Origin: JAWUWD01 sp034112085
Lineage (GTDB): Bacteria > Bacteroidota > Bacteroidia > Cytophagales > Cyclobacteriaceae
Reading direction: 5' to 3'
DNA length: 11,211 nt
NCBI GenBank assembly: GCA_034112085.1
Contig: JAWUWD010000076.1
Location: 1 to 11,211 of the forward strand
This document shows, piece by piece, positions 1-6,130 of the stretch (the stretch's first letter is position 1; each line of letters begins with the position of its first letter). A program made the position numbers and the translations under genes. Under the pieces are notes generated by a model. That model had not been told where the DNA came from and did not search any database. It was given only the letters and a program-made list of their open reading frames with translations.

Positions 1-111
1 GATGTGTTTGAGTTCGTGGAAATCTGGTACAACAGAAAAAGAATACATTCATACCTCGGGTACAAAACACCCGAACAATATGGGAAAATCAATTATTCAA
101 AATGCGCTTAA
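1..111 (+). CDS. IS3-family transposase (OrfB, rve/DDE integrase domain), C-terminal end only
   Basis: Frame 1 is open from the first base to a TAA at 109-111 and gives 36 residues. They include FEFVEIWYNRKRIHSYLGY followed by KTPEQYG. This is the hallmark C-terminus of IS3-family OrfB transposases (pattern YN..R.HS.LGY.TP.., rve domain). The catalytic DDE residues lie upstream, outside the window. The protein would cut and join the element ends during transposition. The reading frame stops just before the inferred terminal repeat, as is normal for this family. No start codon is present because the gene is cut by the window edge. Whether the element is still active cannot be judged from this fragment. 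Confidence 0.9.
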   Translation, partial: DVFEFVEIWYNRKRIHSYLGYKTPEQYGKINYSKCA

Positions 112-366
112 CTATTTGTCCAGTTTTTTGTTGCAAGTCCAGGAAGAGAATGTTGCTTTACAGCCTCGCAACTTATCCAGCACTTGTAAAGAAAGCTCTG
201 AATCATAATTATATCTATCATTAACCATACGAACTAGTATCCGTTCATTGGTCTTAAAGGCAAATCCATTATAAGGTATAATAGTATGCTTGGTGGAAGA
301 GCATGAAAAGAGTAATAATGATATAACAAGGCCAAAAATGATTCGCATATATTGTAGGGTATTCAT
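112..366 (-). pseudogene. Small lipoprotein gene truncated by the IS3-family insertion
   Basis: The frame starts at ATG 366 and has a lipoprotein signal peptide: hydrophobic IIFGLVISLLLFSC at residues 9-22, with lipobox LFSC and acylated Cys22. It continues as ordinary protein to residue 75. Codon 76 onward (WTCNKKLDK, then TAG at 112-114) is read from the IS terminal repeat, so the natural C-terminus is lost. An internal ATG at 348 (Met7, MRIIFG) gives a more typical signal-peptide start and may be the true one. The gene lies 28 bp after the ATPase stop and was probably the last gene of the transporter operon. I do not recognise the family. An 84-residue truncated lipoprotein could still be made and exported. 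Confidence 0.75.
117..141. repeat. Right terminal inverted repeat of the IS3-family element
   Basis: This is a 25-bp stretch beginning TGTCCAGTTTTTTG and ending GCAAGTCCA, directly after the transposase stop. Read inward from the tip it starts TGGACTTGC. That fits the TG..CA ends of IS3 elements. The matching left repeat is beyond the window, so the inner limit is an estimate. Confidence 0.65.
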
Positions 367-394
367 GAAATTTCAAAAAAAACTGAATTTTACT

Positions 395-1399
395 TTACTG
401 CAAAACACTTATCAACTCTTTTATACTAGTTAATTCAATTCTAGAATTCTGTGAGCTATACACTATCCAACTTACTTTATCTTTTTCCGATTTTATTCTC
501 ACTTTGGTCTGAGCATCGCCAATGATATTGAACCCCACTCTTTCTAATGCGTTTTTTGTCCATAGAAAAACATAGCCCTCTCCTATGAGATTGATCTCTC
601 CCATTACTCCTTGATCATGCTGATATTTCCCACTTTTCAGGTCATATCCTTTGAGGTCAAACACCCGATCCAAAGTGCCATCTAAAACCAAGTCTTCTGG
701 AAGTCCTTCTGCAATCCTTCCATCTTGTTGAGCGAGTAAGAGCCTATCAGCCGTTTGCAAGGCTAAATCTAACTCATGAGTTGCCATCAAGATGACTTTA
801 TTTGTATTTCTAGCTAGCGATTTTAACAGTCGAATAATTGATACCCGATTGTTAAGATCAAGATGTGCGGTAGGTTCATCGAGAATAATAATATCCCCAT
901 CCTGTGTCAAAGCTCTGGCGATCATCACTTTTTGCAACTGTCCATCGCTCAATTTATGAATAGGTTTTGACAACAAATCCCTAACCCCTACTTGATCTAT
1001 TGCTTGATCCACTACTTTCTGATCAGTGGATGATAATCGCAAGTCAAGTCCTAAAAATGGATATCTACCCATGACAACAACTTCTTCTACAGTCAGATTC
1101 CCAGCATTTAGACGCTCAGTCAAGACCAAGCTTATTTTCTTTGCTCGTTCAGTTCTTGATAATTTAAAAACATCTGACCCATCAATCTCAATCAACCCTT
1201 TCAATGGCTTTTGTACAGCAGACAGCGCTCTTAGCAACGTTGATTTACCAACTCCATTTTGTCCCATGAGACAAATCAATTCTCCCCTTCGCAGAGTAAT
1301 ATTAATATTCTCAAGAATAGGTATTTGTTTTCTACGTTCTAGATATCCTACAGTCAGGTTATTCGTAGTCAACAATATGGTCTTATCTACTTTTATCAA
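395..1399 (-). CDS. FecE/BtuD-type ABC transporter ATP-binding protein with C-terminal extension
   Basis: This is the cytoplasmic ATPase subunit that would power the adjacent FecCD/BtuC-type permease. Walker A is GQNGVGKST at 46-54, the signature LSDGQ at 150-154, Walker B IIILDEP at 170-176 with catalytic Glu175, and the switch His is His208. FecE, HmuV and BtuD proteins are about 250-260 residues. This one has 334, with about 75 extra residues after position 260 that match no domain I can name. The Q-loop region reads LVLTERLNAG (91-100), with Glu95 where a Gln is usual. The start is a TTG at 1399-1397 that overlaps the permease TGA by 4 nt (TTGA), suggesting translational coupling; TTG codons at residues 9 and 10 are alternatives. 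The substrate is not determined by the ATPase. An iron chelate, heme or cobalamin are the family options, and iron is favoured only by context. Confidence 0.9.
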   Translation of the reverse strand: MIKVDKTILLTTNNLTVGYLERRKQIPILENINITLRRGELICLMGQNGVGKSTLLRALSAVQKPLKGLIEIDGSDVFKLSRTERAKKISLVLTERLNAGNLTVEEVVVMGRYPFLGLDLRLSSTDQKVVDQAIDQVGVRDLLSKPIHKLSDGQLQKVMIARALTQDGDIIILDEPTAHLDLNNRVSIIRLLKSLARNTNKVILMATHELDLALQTADRLLLAQQDGRIAEGLPEDLVLDGTLDRVFDLKGYDLKSGKYQHDQGVMGEINLIGEGYVFLWTKNALERVGFNIIGDAQTKVRIKSEKDKVSWIVYSSQNSRIELTSIKELISVLQ

Positions 1400-2430
1400 C
1401 CCAATTGATTATTGATTTTTCGCTTTCTTACAATAATCCAGATAACAACCGGTGCTCCAACCAGTGATGTCATTGCATTAATTGGAAGTACTTGTTCATT
1501 ACCTGGAAGTTGAGCAATAATATCACAAATAAGCATGACAATCGCCCCAATCCAAATTACTGCCGGTAATAATCGCGTGTGATTGGAAGTATTCATAAGT
1601 AACCTTCCTAAATGAGGTACTGCCAATCCTACAAAGGCAATAGGGCCACAAAAAGCCGTAATACTTCCTGCCAATAAACTCGTGCTTATGATAATCAACC
1701 ACCTGGTCAATTTAAGATTGATACCCATACTATTTGCATAGTGTTCACCAAGTAATAGCGCATTGAGAGGCTTCAATAAGAATAAATTTAATAGTAGTCC
1801 AACAATGATGATAGAAGCCAAAACATACAATTCTGTCCAACTCAATCCTCCAAGGCTACCAAAAGTCCATATCAAAAACATCTGGATCTGCTCATCACTA
1901 CTAAAAAACTGCATTACACTAACCAATGCGCCAGTGATACTTCCAAACATCAAACCTATGATGAGTAATGACATACTATCTTTTACCCGCTGAGCTGCTA
2001 GTAATACCACAATAAGGACTAGAGACGCTCCTCCTGTAGCTGCTATGATCATCAACCAACTTCCTCCTGTAAATTGAGAAAGGGAGATACCCAATATTGA
2101 AAAGGAAAAAATCACTAGTGCTACTCCTAAACTTGCTCCAGAACTAATACCAAGAACAAAAGGACCTGCTAATGGATTTCTAAATAGTGTTTGCATTTGC
2201 AATCCCCCTACCGACAGTCCAATTCCAACCAATAAAGCTGTAATGGCTTTTGGGACTCTAAATTGCCAAATAATTTGATGCCAAGATGATTTCACTTCAT
2301 CTCCGAATAGAATAGAAACAATATCGGAATATGGAATAGATACACTACCCAAACCAATATTGAGTAACAAAAAAACCAACGTAAGCGTTGGTAACAACAA
2401 TCTAATCACCCAACCAGATTGACTATTCAT
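1396..2430 (-). CDS. FecCD/BtuC-family ABC transporter permease
   Basis: This is the inner-membrane permease of an iron-siderophore/heme/cobalamin importer. At 344 residues it has the usual length for the family, with about ten hydrophobic segments. Family motifs in order are FRVPKAITALLVGIGLSVGG (57-76), RNPLAGPFVLGISSGAS (84-100), the LLLGEHYANSMG segment (225-236) thought to contact the ATPase, FCGPIAFVGLAVPHLGR (260-276) and the final helix after EQVLPINAMTSLVGAP (312-327). The ATG lies inside the 3' end of the upstream WG-repeat gene (8-nt overlap, ATGAATAG). The stop overlaps the TTG start of the ATPase gene. These overlaps point to coupled translation of the three genes. BtuC and FecCD permeases usually work as homo- or heterodimers; only one permease gene is present, so a homodimer is expected. 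Confidence 0.93.
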   Translation of the reverse strand: MNSQSGWVIRLLLPTLTLVFLLLNIGLGSVSIPYSDIVSILFGDEVKSSWHQIIWQFRVPKAITALLVGIGLSVGGLQMQTLFRNPLAGPFVLGISSGASLGVALVIFSFSILGISLSQFTGGSWLMIIAATGGASLVLIVVLLAAQRVKDSMSLLIIGLMFGSITGALVSVMQFFSSDEQIQMFLIWTFGSLGGLSWTELYVLASIIIVGLLLNLFLLKPLNALLLGEHYANSMGINLKLTRWLIIISTSLLAGSITAFCGPIAFVGLAVPHLGRLLMNTSNHTRLLPAVIWIGAIVMLICDIIAQLPGNEQVLPINAMTSLVGAPVVIWIIVRKRKINNQLG

Positions 2431-4564
2431 TATTGGTTTTAATAGTTGCTATGGACCTCCACTCCCCTTCTTCTTTGGTGAAATACATCTGCCATTCTTT
2501 ATGGAAATATATCTTGTTATAAATATTAGGGATGGATTCAACTCCTTGTAATGTTAACGTACCGTATAAATTTCTCTTTTGGACAATCACCGTGTTATTA
2601 TCCAGCAAATTCAATTCATCATACTTACTATCAATAAGCCATTTGCCGTTCGAATCTACAAGCCCTTGTTTGCCATTGCGCATGACACTATACAGTCCGT
2701 TTTCTAATTGACGAATCTCTTCATATTCAGGCCTGAGCAACTCTTCTCCTTGCCTATTCATTAATCCCATTAACCCTTGTGATTTGACTATATATAGATT
2801 ATTAATAGCCGTGAAAATTGAGTCATAAATAGGTTGAATAACAATTTCTTCTTGATCATTGATCAGTCCCCATTTTCCCAACAATTTCACGGGGATACCC
2901 AATGCATCAAAACGTCCCACGTCTTCATATCTATTGGTTATCCTTAATTTATTTTGTTTATCTACAAACCCATATTTCCCATTCCTTTTAACTGCTATGA
3001 ACTCATCCTCATAATACTTCATGTGATCATAAACATGATTCTGTGAGATCACGTTATTGACGAAAACTCCCTCAAAAGATATCATCTGCCTTCTGCCATC
3101 ACTCAAGACTTCTACTAATGCATGTTCAGCAATGTTAATGGGGTTGTCAGTGAAATATATAAGATCTCCAGTCATGTTCAACAACTTCGTTGAGACACCC
3201 CATTTGCTGAGGTATAGATTAGAATTTACAATCTCTAATTCTTCCTTTTGAGGAAGAATTACCCATTCATTATTTTTGTTGATTACCCCGTACATATCGT
3301 GATATCTCACTACGCATAATTCATCAACAAACTTTCCAACTTCATCATATACACAATGAATTACCTCCTTACCAACTCTATCTATAAACCCCCAATGATC
3401 TCTTCGCTTGACAACAAATAATCCATCGTGATGAGCGTTGATCACTTCGTAGTCAAAATGAGTCCTCCTAACTCCGAAAGTATCATACAAAGCCCATTTA
3501 ATTTTATTTTGAATTAGTTTTGCCCCATATATAAATTCACCTGACACATACGCTGTATCAAATTTTAAAGCTTTCAATGGCTTTTGCGACTTAATATCAT
3601 AAATCCTGTATTCACCCATATTTTCATATAACACAGTCCTACCTGACACCTCTACTATCCTGTCAACTAGGCTTGGCATGACTGTTTTCATTTTCTCATC
3701 CAAAAGCAATTCACCTTTGGAGTAAGTCAACTTTATATATTGTTTAAAGAAGCTAAGGTCTTGAGAGCTGAACTCATCTATTGGTTCATACAGGTGATTA
3801 AGCACTTTCCATTTGGTAGGCATTTTTCCGCGCCAAGTTCCATCTTGATCTCTTATGACACTTTCATATTTCGGTTCGATAAGAATTGAACCATCCATCT
3901 CAAGAATTCCTACCAATTGGTTCTTTTGTATTTGTACGTAATTATCATCACATACTTCAATTGAAGAATAGCCCTCAACAAGTAATAGACCTTCAGTTGA
4001 TCTAAATAAATGAAATAAATTATGACTAATCTCTCCCTTGATCAAATGATTAGTAAGCACTCGTATGAATTTGTATTGGAAAGGCATCACTACCCCTCCT
4101 GTCATATCAACCAAACCATAGACAAACTGATAATCTACTTTAGCTTGTGCTACCAAATAGCCATTCGCAGCAGTCAATGAATAATATTTAAAATCAATCA
4201 GAGGTTTCCCTTTCTCGGTGATCAACCCGAAAAATGCCTGGCGACTGAACTTCCCTTTGACCGATGCAATAAAAGCATAGCCCTCCAATGGTAAGAGATG
4301 TGTGTATTTTGGTGAAGTCAATTGATGGTTTTGAATATTAATCAGGCCCCAATTCCCTCCTTTCTGATAGCCAATGACACCATTTACTGGGATTGACGTT
4401 CCGTCAGTCCAACCAATCTCATCATAATTAGGTGAAATCACAAAATGTCCTTGCGCATCTTTGAGGCCCTTCTTACCATTGACAGTAACAACATTATAAA
4501 TAGTATCAGCTCCAAATACTTGCAGACTTATAAATAGTAAAAAAAAGGATGTAATTATTCTCAT
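2423..4564 (-). CDS. Secreted WG-repeat protein
   Basis: This 713-residue protein begins with a signal peptide (MRIITSFFLLFISLQVFGAD, cleavage near residue 18-20). The rest is a chain of WG-type beta repeats. Repeat heads are WGLIN at 72, FGLIT at 112, YGLVD at 149, VGILE at 218, WALYD at 357, WGFID at 391, YGVIN at 425, YGFVD at 531, WGLIN at 565, MGLMN at 599, QGLVD at 633 and YGTLT at 667. Each is typically followed by a G/N turn and a P.Y(D/E) motif. In the C-terminal block the heads lie exactly 34 residues apart. WG repeats (PF14903) have no defined enzymatic activity and probably mediate binding. The protein should be periplasmic or surface-exposed. It overlaps the permease start by 8 nt, so it is made together with the importer. 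A role in capture or sensing of the substrate is inference only; it does not resemble a FecB/BtuF fold. Confidence 0.9.
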   Translation of the reverse strand: MRIITSFFLLFISLQVFGADTIYNVVTVNGKKGLKDAQGHFVISPNYDEIGWTDGTSIPVNGVIGYQKGGNWGLINIQNHQLTSPKYTHLLPLEGYAFIASVKGKFSRQAFFGLITEKGKPLIDFKYYSLTAANGYLVAQAKVDYQFVYGLVDMTGGVVMPFQYKFIRVLTNHLIKGEISHNLFHLFRSTEGLLLVEGYSSIEVCDDNYVQIQKNQLVGILEMDGSILIEPKYESVIRDQDGTWRGKMPTKWKVLNHLYEPIDEFSSQDLSFFKQYIKLTYSKGELLLDEKMKTVMPSLVDRIVEVSGRTVLYENMGEYRIYDIKSQKPLKALKFDTAYVSGEFIYGAKLIQNKIKWALYDTFGVRRTHFDYEVINAHHDGLFVVKRRDHWGFIDRVGKEVIHCVYDEVGKFVDELCVVRYHDMYGVINKNNEWVILPQKEELEIVNSNLYLSKWGVSTKLLNMTGDLIYFTDNPINIAEHALVEVLSDGRRQMISFEGVFVNNVISQNHVYDHMKYYEDEFIAVKRNGKYGFVDKQNKLRITNRYEDVGRFDALGIPVKLLGKWGLINDQEEIVIQPIYDSIFTAINNLYIVKSQGLMGLMNRQGEELLRPEYEEIRQLENGLYSVMRNGKQGLVDSNGKWLIDSKYDELNLLDNNTVIVQKRNLYGTLTLQGVESIPNIYNKIYFHKEWQMYFTKEEGEWRSIATIKTNNE

Positions 4565-4580
4565 TAGATCATGTATCTCT

Positions 4581-4588
4581 CAAAAATA
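4581..4588 (-). promoter_or_regulatory. Candidate -7 box for the WG-repeat/transporter operon
   Basis: On the minus strand this reads TATTTTTG, a full match to the Bacteroidota -7 consensus TAnnTTTG, in the 83-bp gap between hemA and the WG-repeat gene. Transcription would begin about 12 nt before the ATG. The expected -33 position holds only a T-run (TTTTT), with no TTG, so support is partial. AT-rich DNA produces such boxes by chance. No terminator hairpin was seen after hemA, so readthrough from hemA is also possible. Confidence 0.3.
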
Positions 4589-4647
4589 ACAGAAAGAGTT
4601 GTCAGGAAAAAGTATAACCGGAATTGAGAAGCGAATATGAACGCAAT

Positions 4648-5916
4648 CTATTTTTTATTAACAGGTTGTTGATCAAGATTAAAAAGATCATTGAGCACAT
4701 CTATCAATGTTTCAGCCTCCCCTTTTTTACATGCAGCTTTGAGTTGGAGTACTGGAAGTTTCATGATCTTTTGCATCATGCTTTTGGAAGCATCTTCAAG
4801 CATTTTCGCTTCTTGATCGTTGGCCTTCTTAAGATACCTTGTTAGTTCTTCCTTTCGGATATCTTCTAAAGCATTTTTAAGTTTATTAATCGTTGGAGAA
4901 ACGATCATTTCTTTAGACCAATCATTGAATTCTATGATTGCCTCGCAAATTATCTTTTCAACTTCAGGAATAGAGTCAACCCTCTTCTGAAGTGCTTTAC
5001 TCGCCTTGTTTTGAATGTTATCAACATTGTAGACCAACGTCCCCGGCACGTCATCCACAGAAGCTTCAATACTTCTAGGCACTGCCAAGTCAATGAATAC
5101 TTTATAGGTAACATCCATTGATTCCACAAACTCTTTGGTAATAAATGGCGTAGCTCTCCCTATGGAAGAAAGAACAATATCGCTATCCTTGATAGCCTCT
5201 GCAGCGAGCTCAAATGGTATTACTTTGAAATCACATTCTTCTGCAAGTTCTTCTGCTCTTTCTGCCGTACGATTGGTGATTTTAATATTAGAGTAACCTC
5301 CGTCTTTGAGATTTCTGCAGACATCGGAGCCAATTTCTCCCAACCCTAATACCAATATTTTAGGTTCCGTGAAATTTTCTGCCAACTCTGCTACTAGCTC
5401 AGTTGCTGCATAAGAAACTGAAGCTGCTCCATCTCTAAAAGATGTTTCTTGAATGACACGCTTATTGGTGAAAAATATAGTGTGCATCAATCGATGTAGG
5501 AACGGGCCTGCTACATCCTCATCTGCACTCCATTGATAAGCTTTTTTTACTTGATTAGATATTTGTATGTCCCCAACTACTTGCGCCTCTAGCCCCATTG
5601 AAACATTAAAAAGATGCTTCACTGCACCTTGATGATTATTCCAGAAGGTGAAATAATTTTGGTAGGAGGTGATGTTCAAAAGTCCCTTGGTAACTCCCAA
5701 ACACTTAATGAGATCCAAGGATATATCTTTACCACAAGCATAGTATAATTCCGTACGATTACAAGTCGACAGCACCAATACGTCTGTAGCACTTGTCGTG
5801 TCTATAATCAGCTTGATGAGCTGTTTAGCCTGCCCTTCATCCAAAGAGAGAATTTCTCTAATTTCAATTGGACAAGACTTATATGAGATGCCTATTGCTT
5901 TGTAGTTTCTAAACAT
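4648..5916 (-). CDS. hemA: Glutamyl-tRNA reductase
   Basis: The enzyme reduces glutamyl-tRNA(Glu) with NADPH to glutamate-1-semialdehyde, the entry step of the C5 route to heme and other tetrapyrroles, in the cytoplasm. The catalytic domain has SYKSCPIEIRE (11-21) and the STCNRTE motif (50-56) with nucleophile Cys52. HLFNVSMGLE (101-110) and IQISNQVKKAY (117-127) follow. The NADPH-binding domain carries LVLGLGEIGSDV (188-199) and KITNRTAERAEELAEE. The C-terminal helical dimerisation domain runs from about residue 325. At 422 residues it is full length. A small deviation is Asp116 in VVGDIQ, where many homologues have Glu (GEPQI). The ATG at 5916 starts directly with the conserved N-terminal strand. 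The gene diverges from the amidohydrolase operon and lies upstream of the importer genes on the same strand. A perfect dyad upstream suggests regulation. Confidence 0.96.
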   Translation of the reverse strand: MFRNYKAIGISYKSCPIEIREILSLDEGQAKQLIKLIIDTTSATDVLVLSTCNRTELYYACGKDISLDLIKCLGVTKGLLNITSYQNYFTFWNNHQGAVKHLFNVSMGLEAQVVGDIQISNQVKKAYQWSADEDVAGPFLHRLMHTIFFTNKRVIQETSFRDGAASVSYAATELVAELAENFTEPKILVLGLGEIGSDVCRNLKDGGYSNIKITNRTAERAEELAEECDFKVIPFELAAEAIKDSDIVLSSIGRATPFITKEFVESMDVTYKVFIDLAVPRSIEASVDDVPGTLVYNVDNIQNKASKALQKRVDSIPEVEKIICEAIIEFNDWSKEMIVSPTINKLKNALEDIRKEELTRYLKKANDQEAKMLEDASKSMMQKIMKLPVLQLKAACKKGEAETLIDVLNDLFNLDQQPVNKK

Positions 5917-5934
5917 ATATCCTTTGCATTACTT

Positions 5935-5942
5935 CAAAATTA
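5935..5942 (-). promoter_or_regulatory. Candidate hemA -7 promoter box (TAATTTTG)
   Basis: On the minus strand the sequence TAATTTTG matches the Bacteroidota -7 consensus TAnnTTTG in all fixed positions. It ends 18 nt before the hemA ATG, giving a leader of about 14 nt. At the expected -33 position there is no TTG; that stretch is occupied by the edge of the dyad at 5963-5978. A good -7 box with a poor -33 is what an activator-dependent promoter would look like. Confidence 0.45.
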
Positions 5943-5962
5943 CGACAACTCTAATAAATAAA

Positions 5963-5978
5963 CATGACCAAGGTCATG
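5963..5978. promoter_or_regulatory. Perfect dyad, likely operator for a dimeric regulator of hemA
   Basis: CATGACC-AA-GGTCATG is a perfect inverted repeat with 7-bp arms and a 2-bp centre. With one bulge the symmetry continues into AAC/GGTT on the flanks. Its centre (5970.5) is about 39-41 bp upstream of the start site inferred from the TAATTTTG box, the class II activator position used by CRP/FNR proteins. TGAC half-sites with this spacing fit that family. It has no T-run and is too short to be a terminator. It is over 150 bp from the amidohydrolase start, so hemA is the more likely target. The rest of the intergenic region to 6130 is AT-rich and shows nothing else convincing. Confidence 0.55.
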
Positions 5979-6130
5979 GTTTACACTATTTATAATAATT
6001 CTAATTAGTATTTTATTTACCCTTTATTCCGAACATCACTACTCCTCTCCATTCAGATAATATATTCGTTAATAATCCAAATTTTGCTATATTATTGCAT
6101 CAAATTATGATTAGAACTAACCCAATTACT

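Larger units (their letters stand above)
1..141 (+). mobile_element. Right end of an IS3-family insertion sequence
   Basis: The region consists of the transposase 3' end and about 30 bp of non-coding end sequence. The right boundary is placed at base 141 on two grounds. The terminal sequence finishes in CA (..TTGCAAGTCCA), as IS3 ends usually do. The lipoprotein frame on the opposite strand also stops looking lipoprotein-like exactly there, its next codon being TGG from the IS end. IS3 elements usually duplicate 3-5 bp of target; here the flank begins GGAAG, but the other copy is outside the window. The element size and exact subgroup cannot be seen. Confidence 0.82.

Noticed and set aside
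2..208. A 68-codon plus-strand open frame at the left edge.
   Set aside because: It is out of frame with the clear IS3 transposase end (frame 1) and crosses the IS boundary into antisense of the lipoprotein gene. Its translation resembles nothing known.
4600..4660. A hemA terminator around GCGAATATGAACGC.
   Set aside because: Only three base pairs (GCG/CGC) form the stem, too weak for a terminator.
4624..4845. A 73-codon plus-strand frame at the 3' end of hemA.
   Set aside because: It lies antisense to the well-conserved HemA C-terminal coding region, with no family resemblance and no promoter or ribosome site.
5997..6012. Imperfect AT-rich palindrome around CTAATTAG.
   Set aside because: It has only an 8-bp perfect core of low-complexity AT sequence with a mismatch next to it, which is expected by chance in this intergenic region.
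6079..6086. AATTTTG as a -7 box for the amidohydrolase operon.
   Set aside because: It misses the leading TA of the TAnnTTTG consensus and has no TTG at the expected -33 distance. The promoter of this operon is not identified.
6095..6130. TTG at 6095 or ATG at 6107 as the start of the two-module amidohydrolase.
   Set aside because: Both only add a poor n-terminal stretch before a complete signal peptide that begins at ATG 6131. They cannot be fully excluded.
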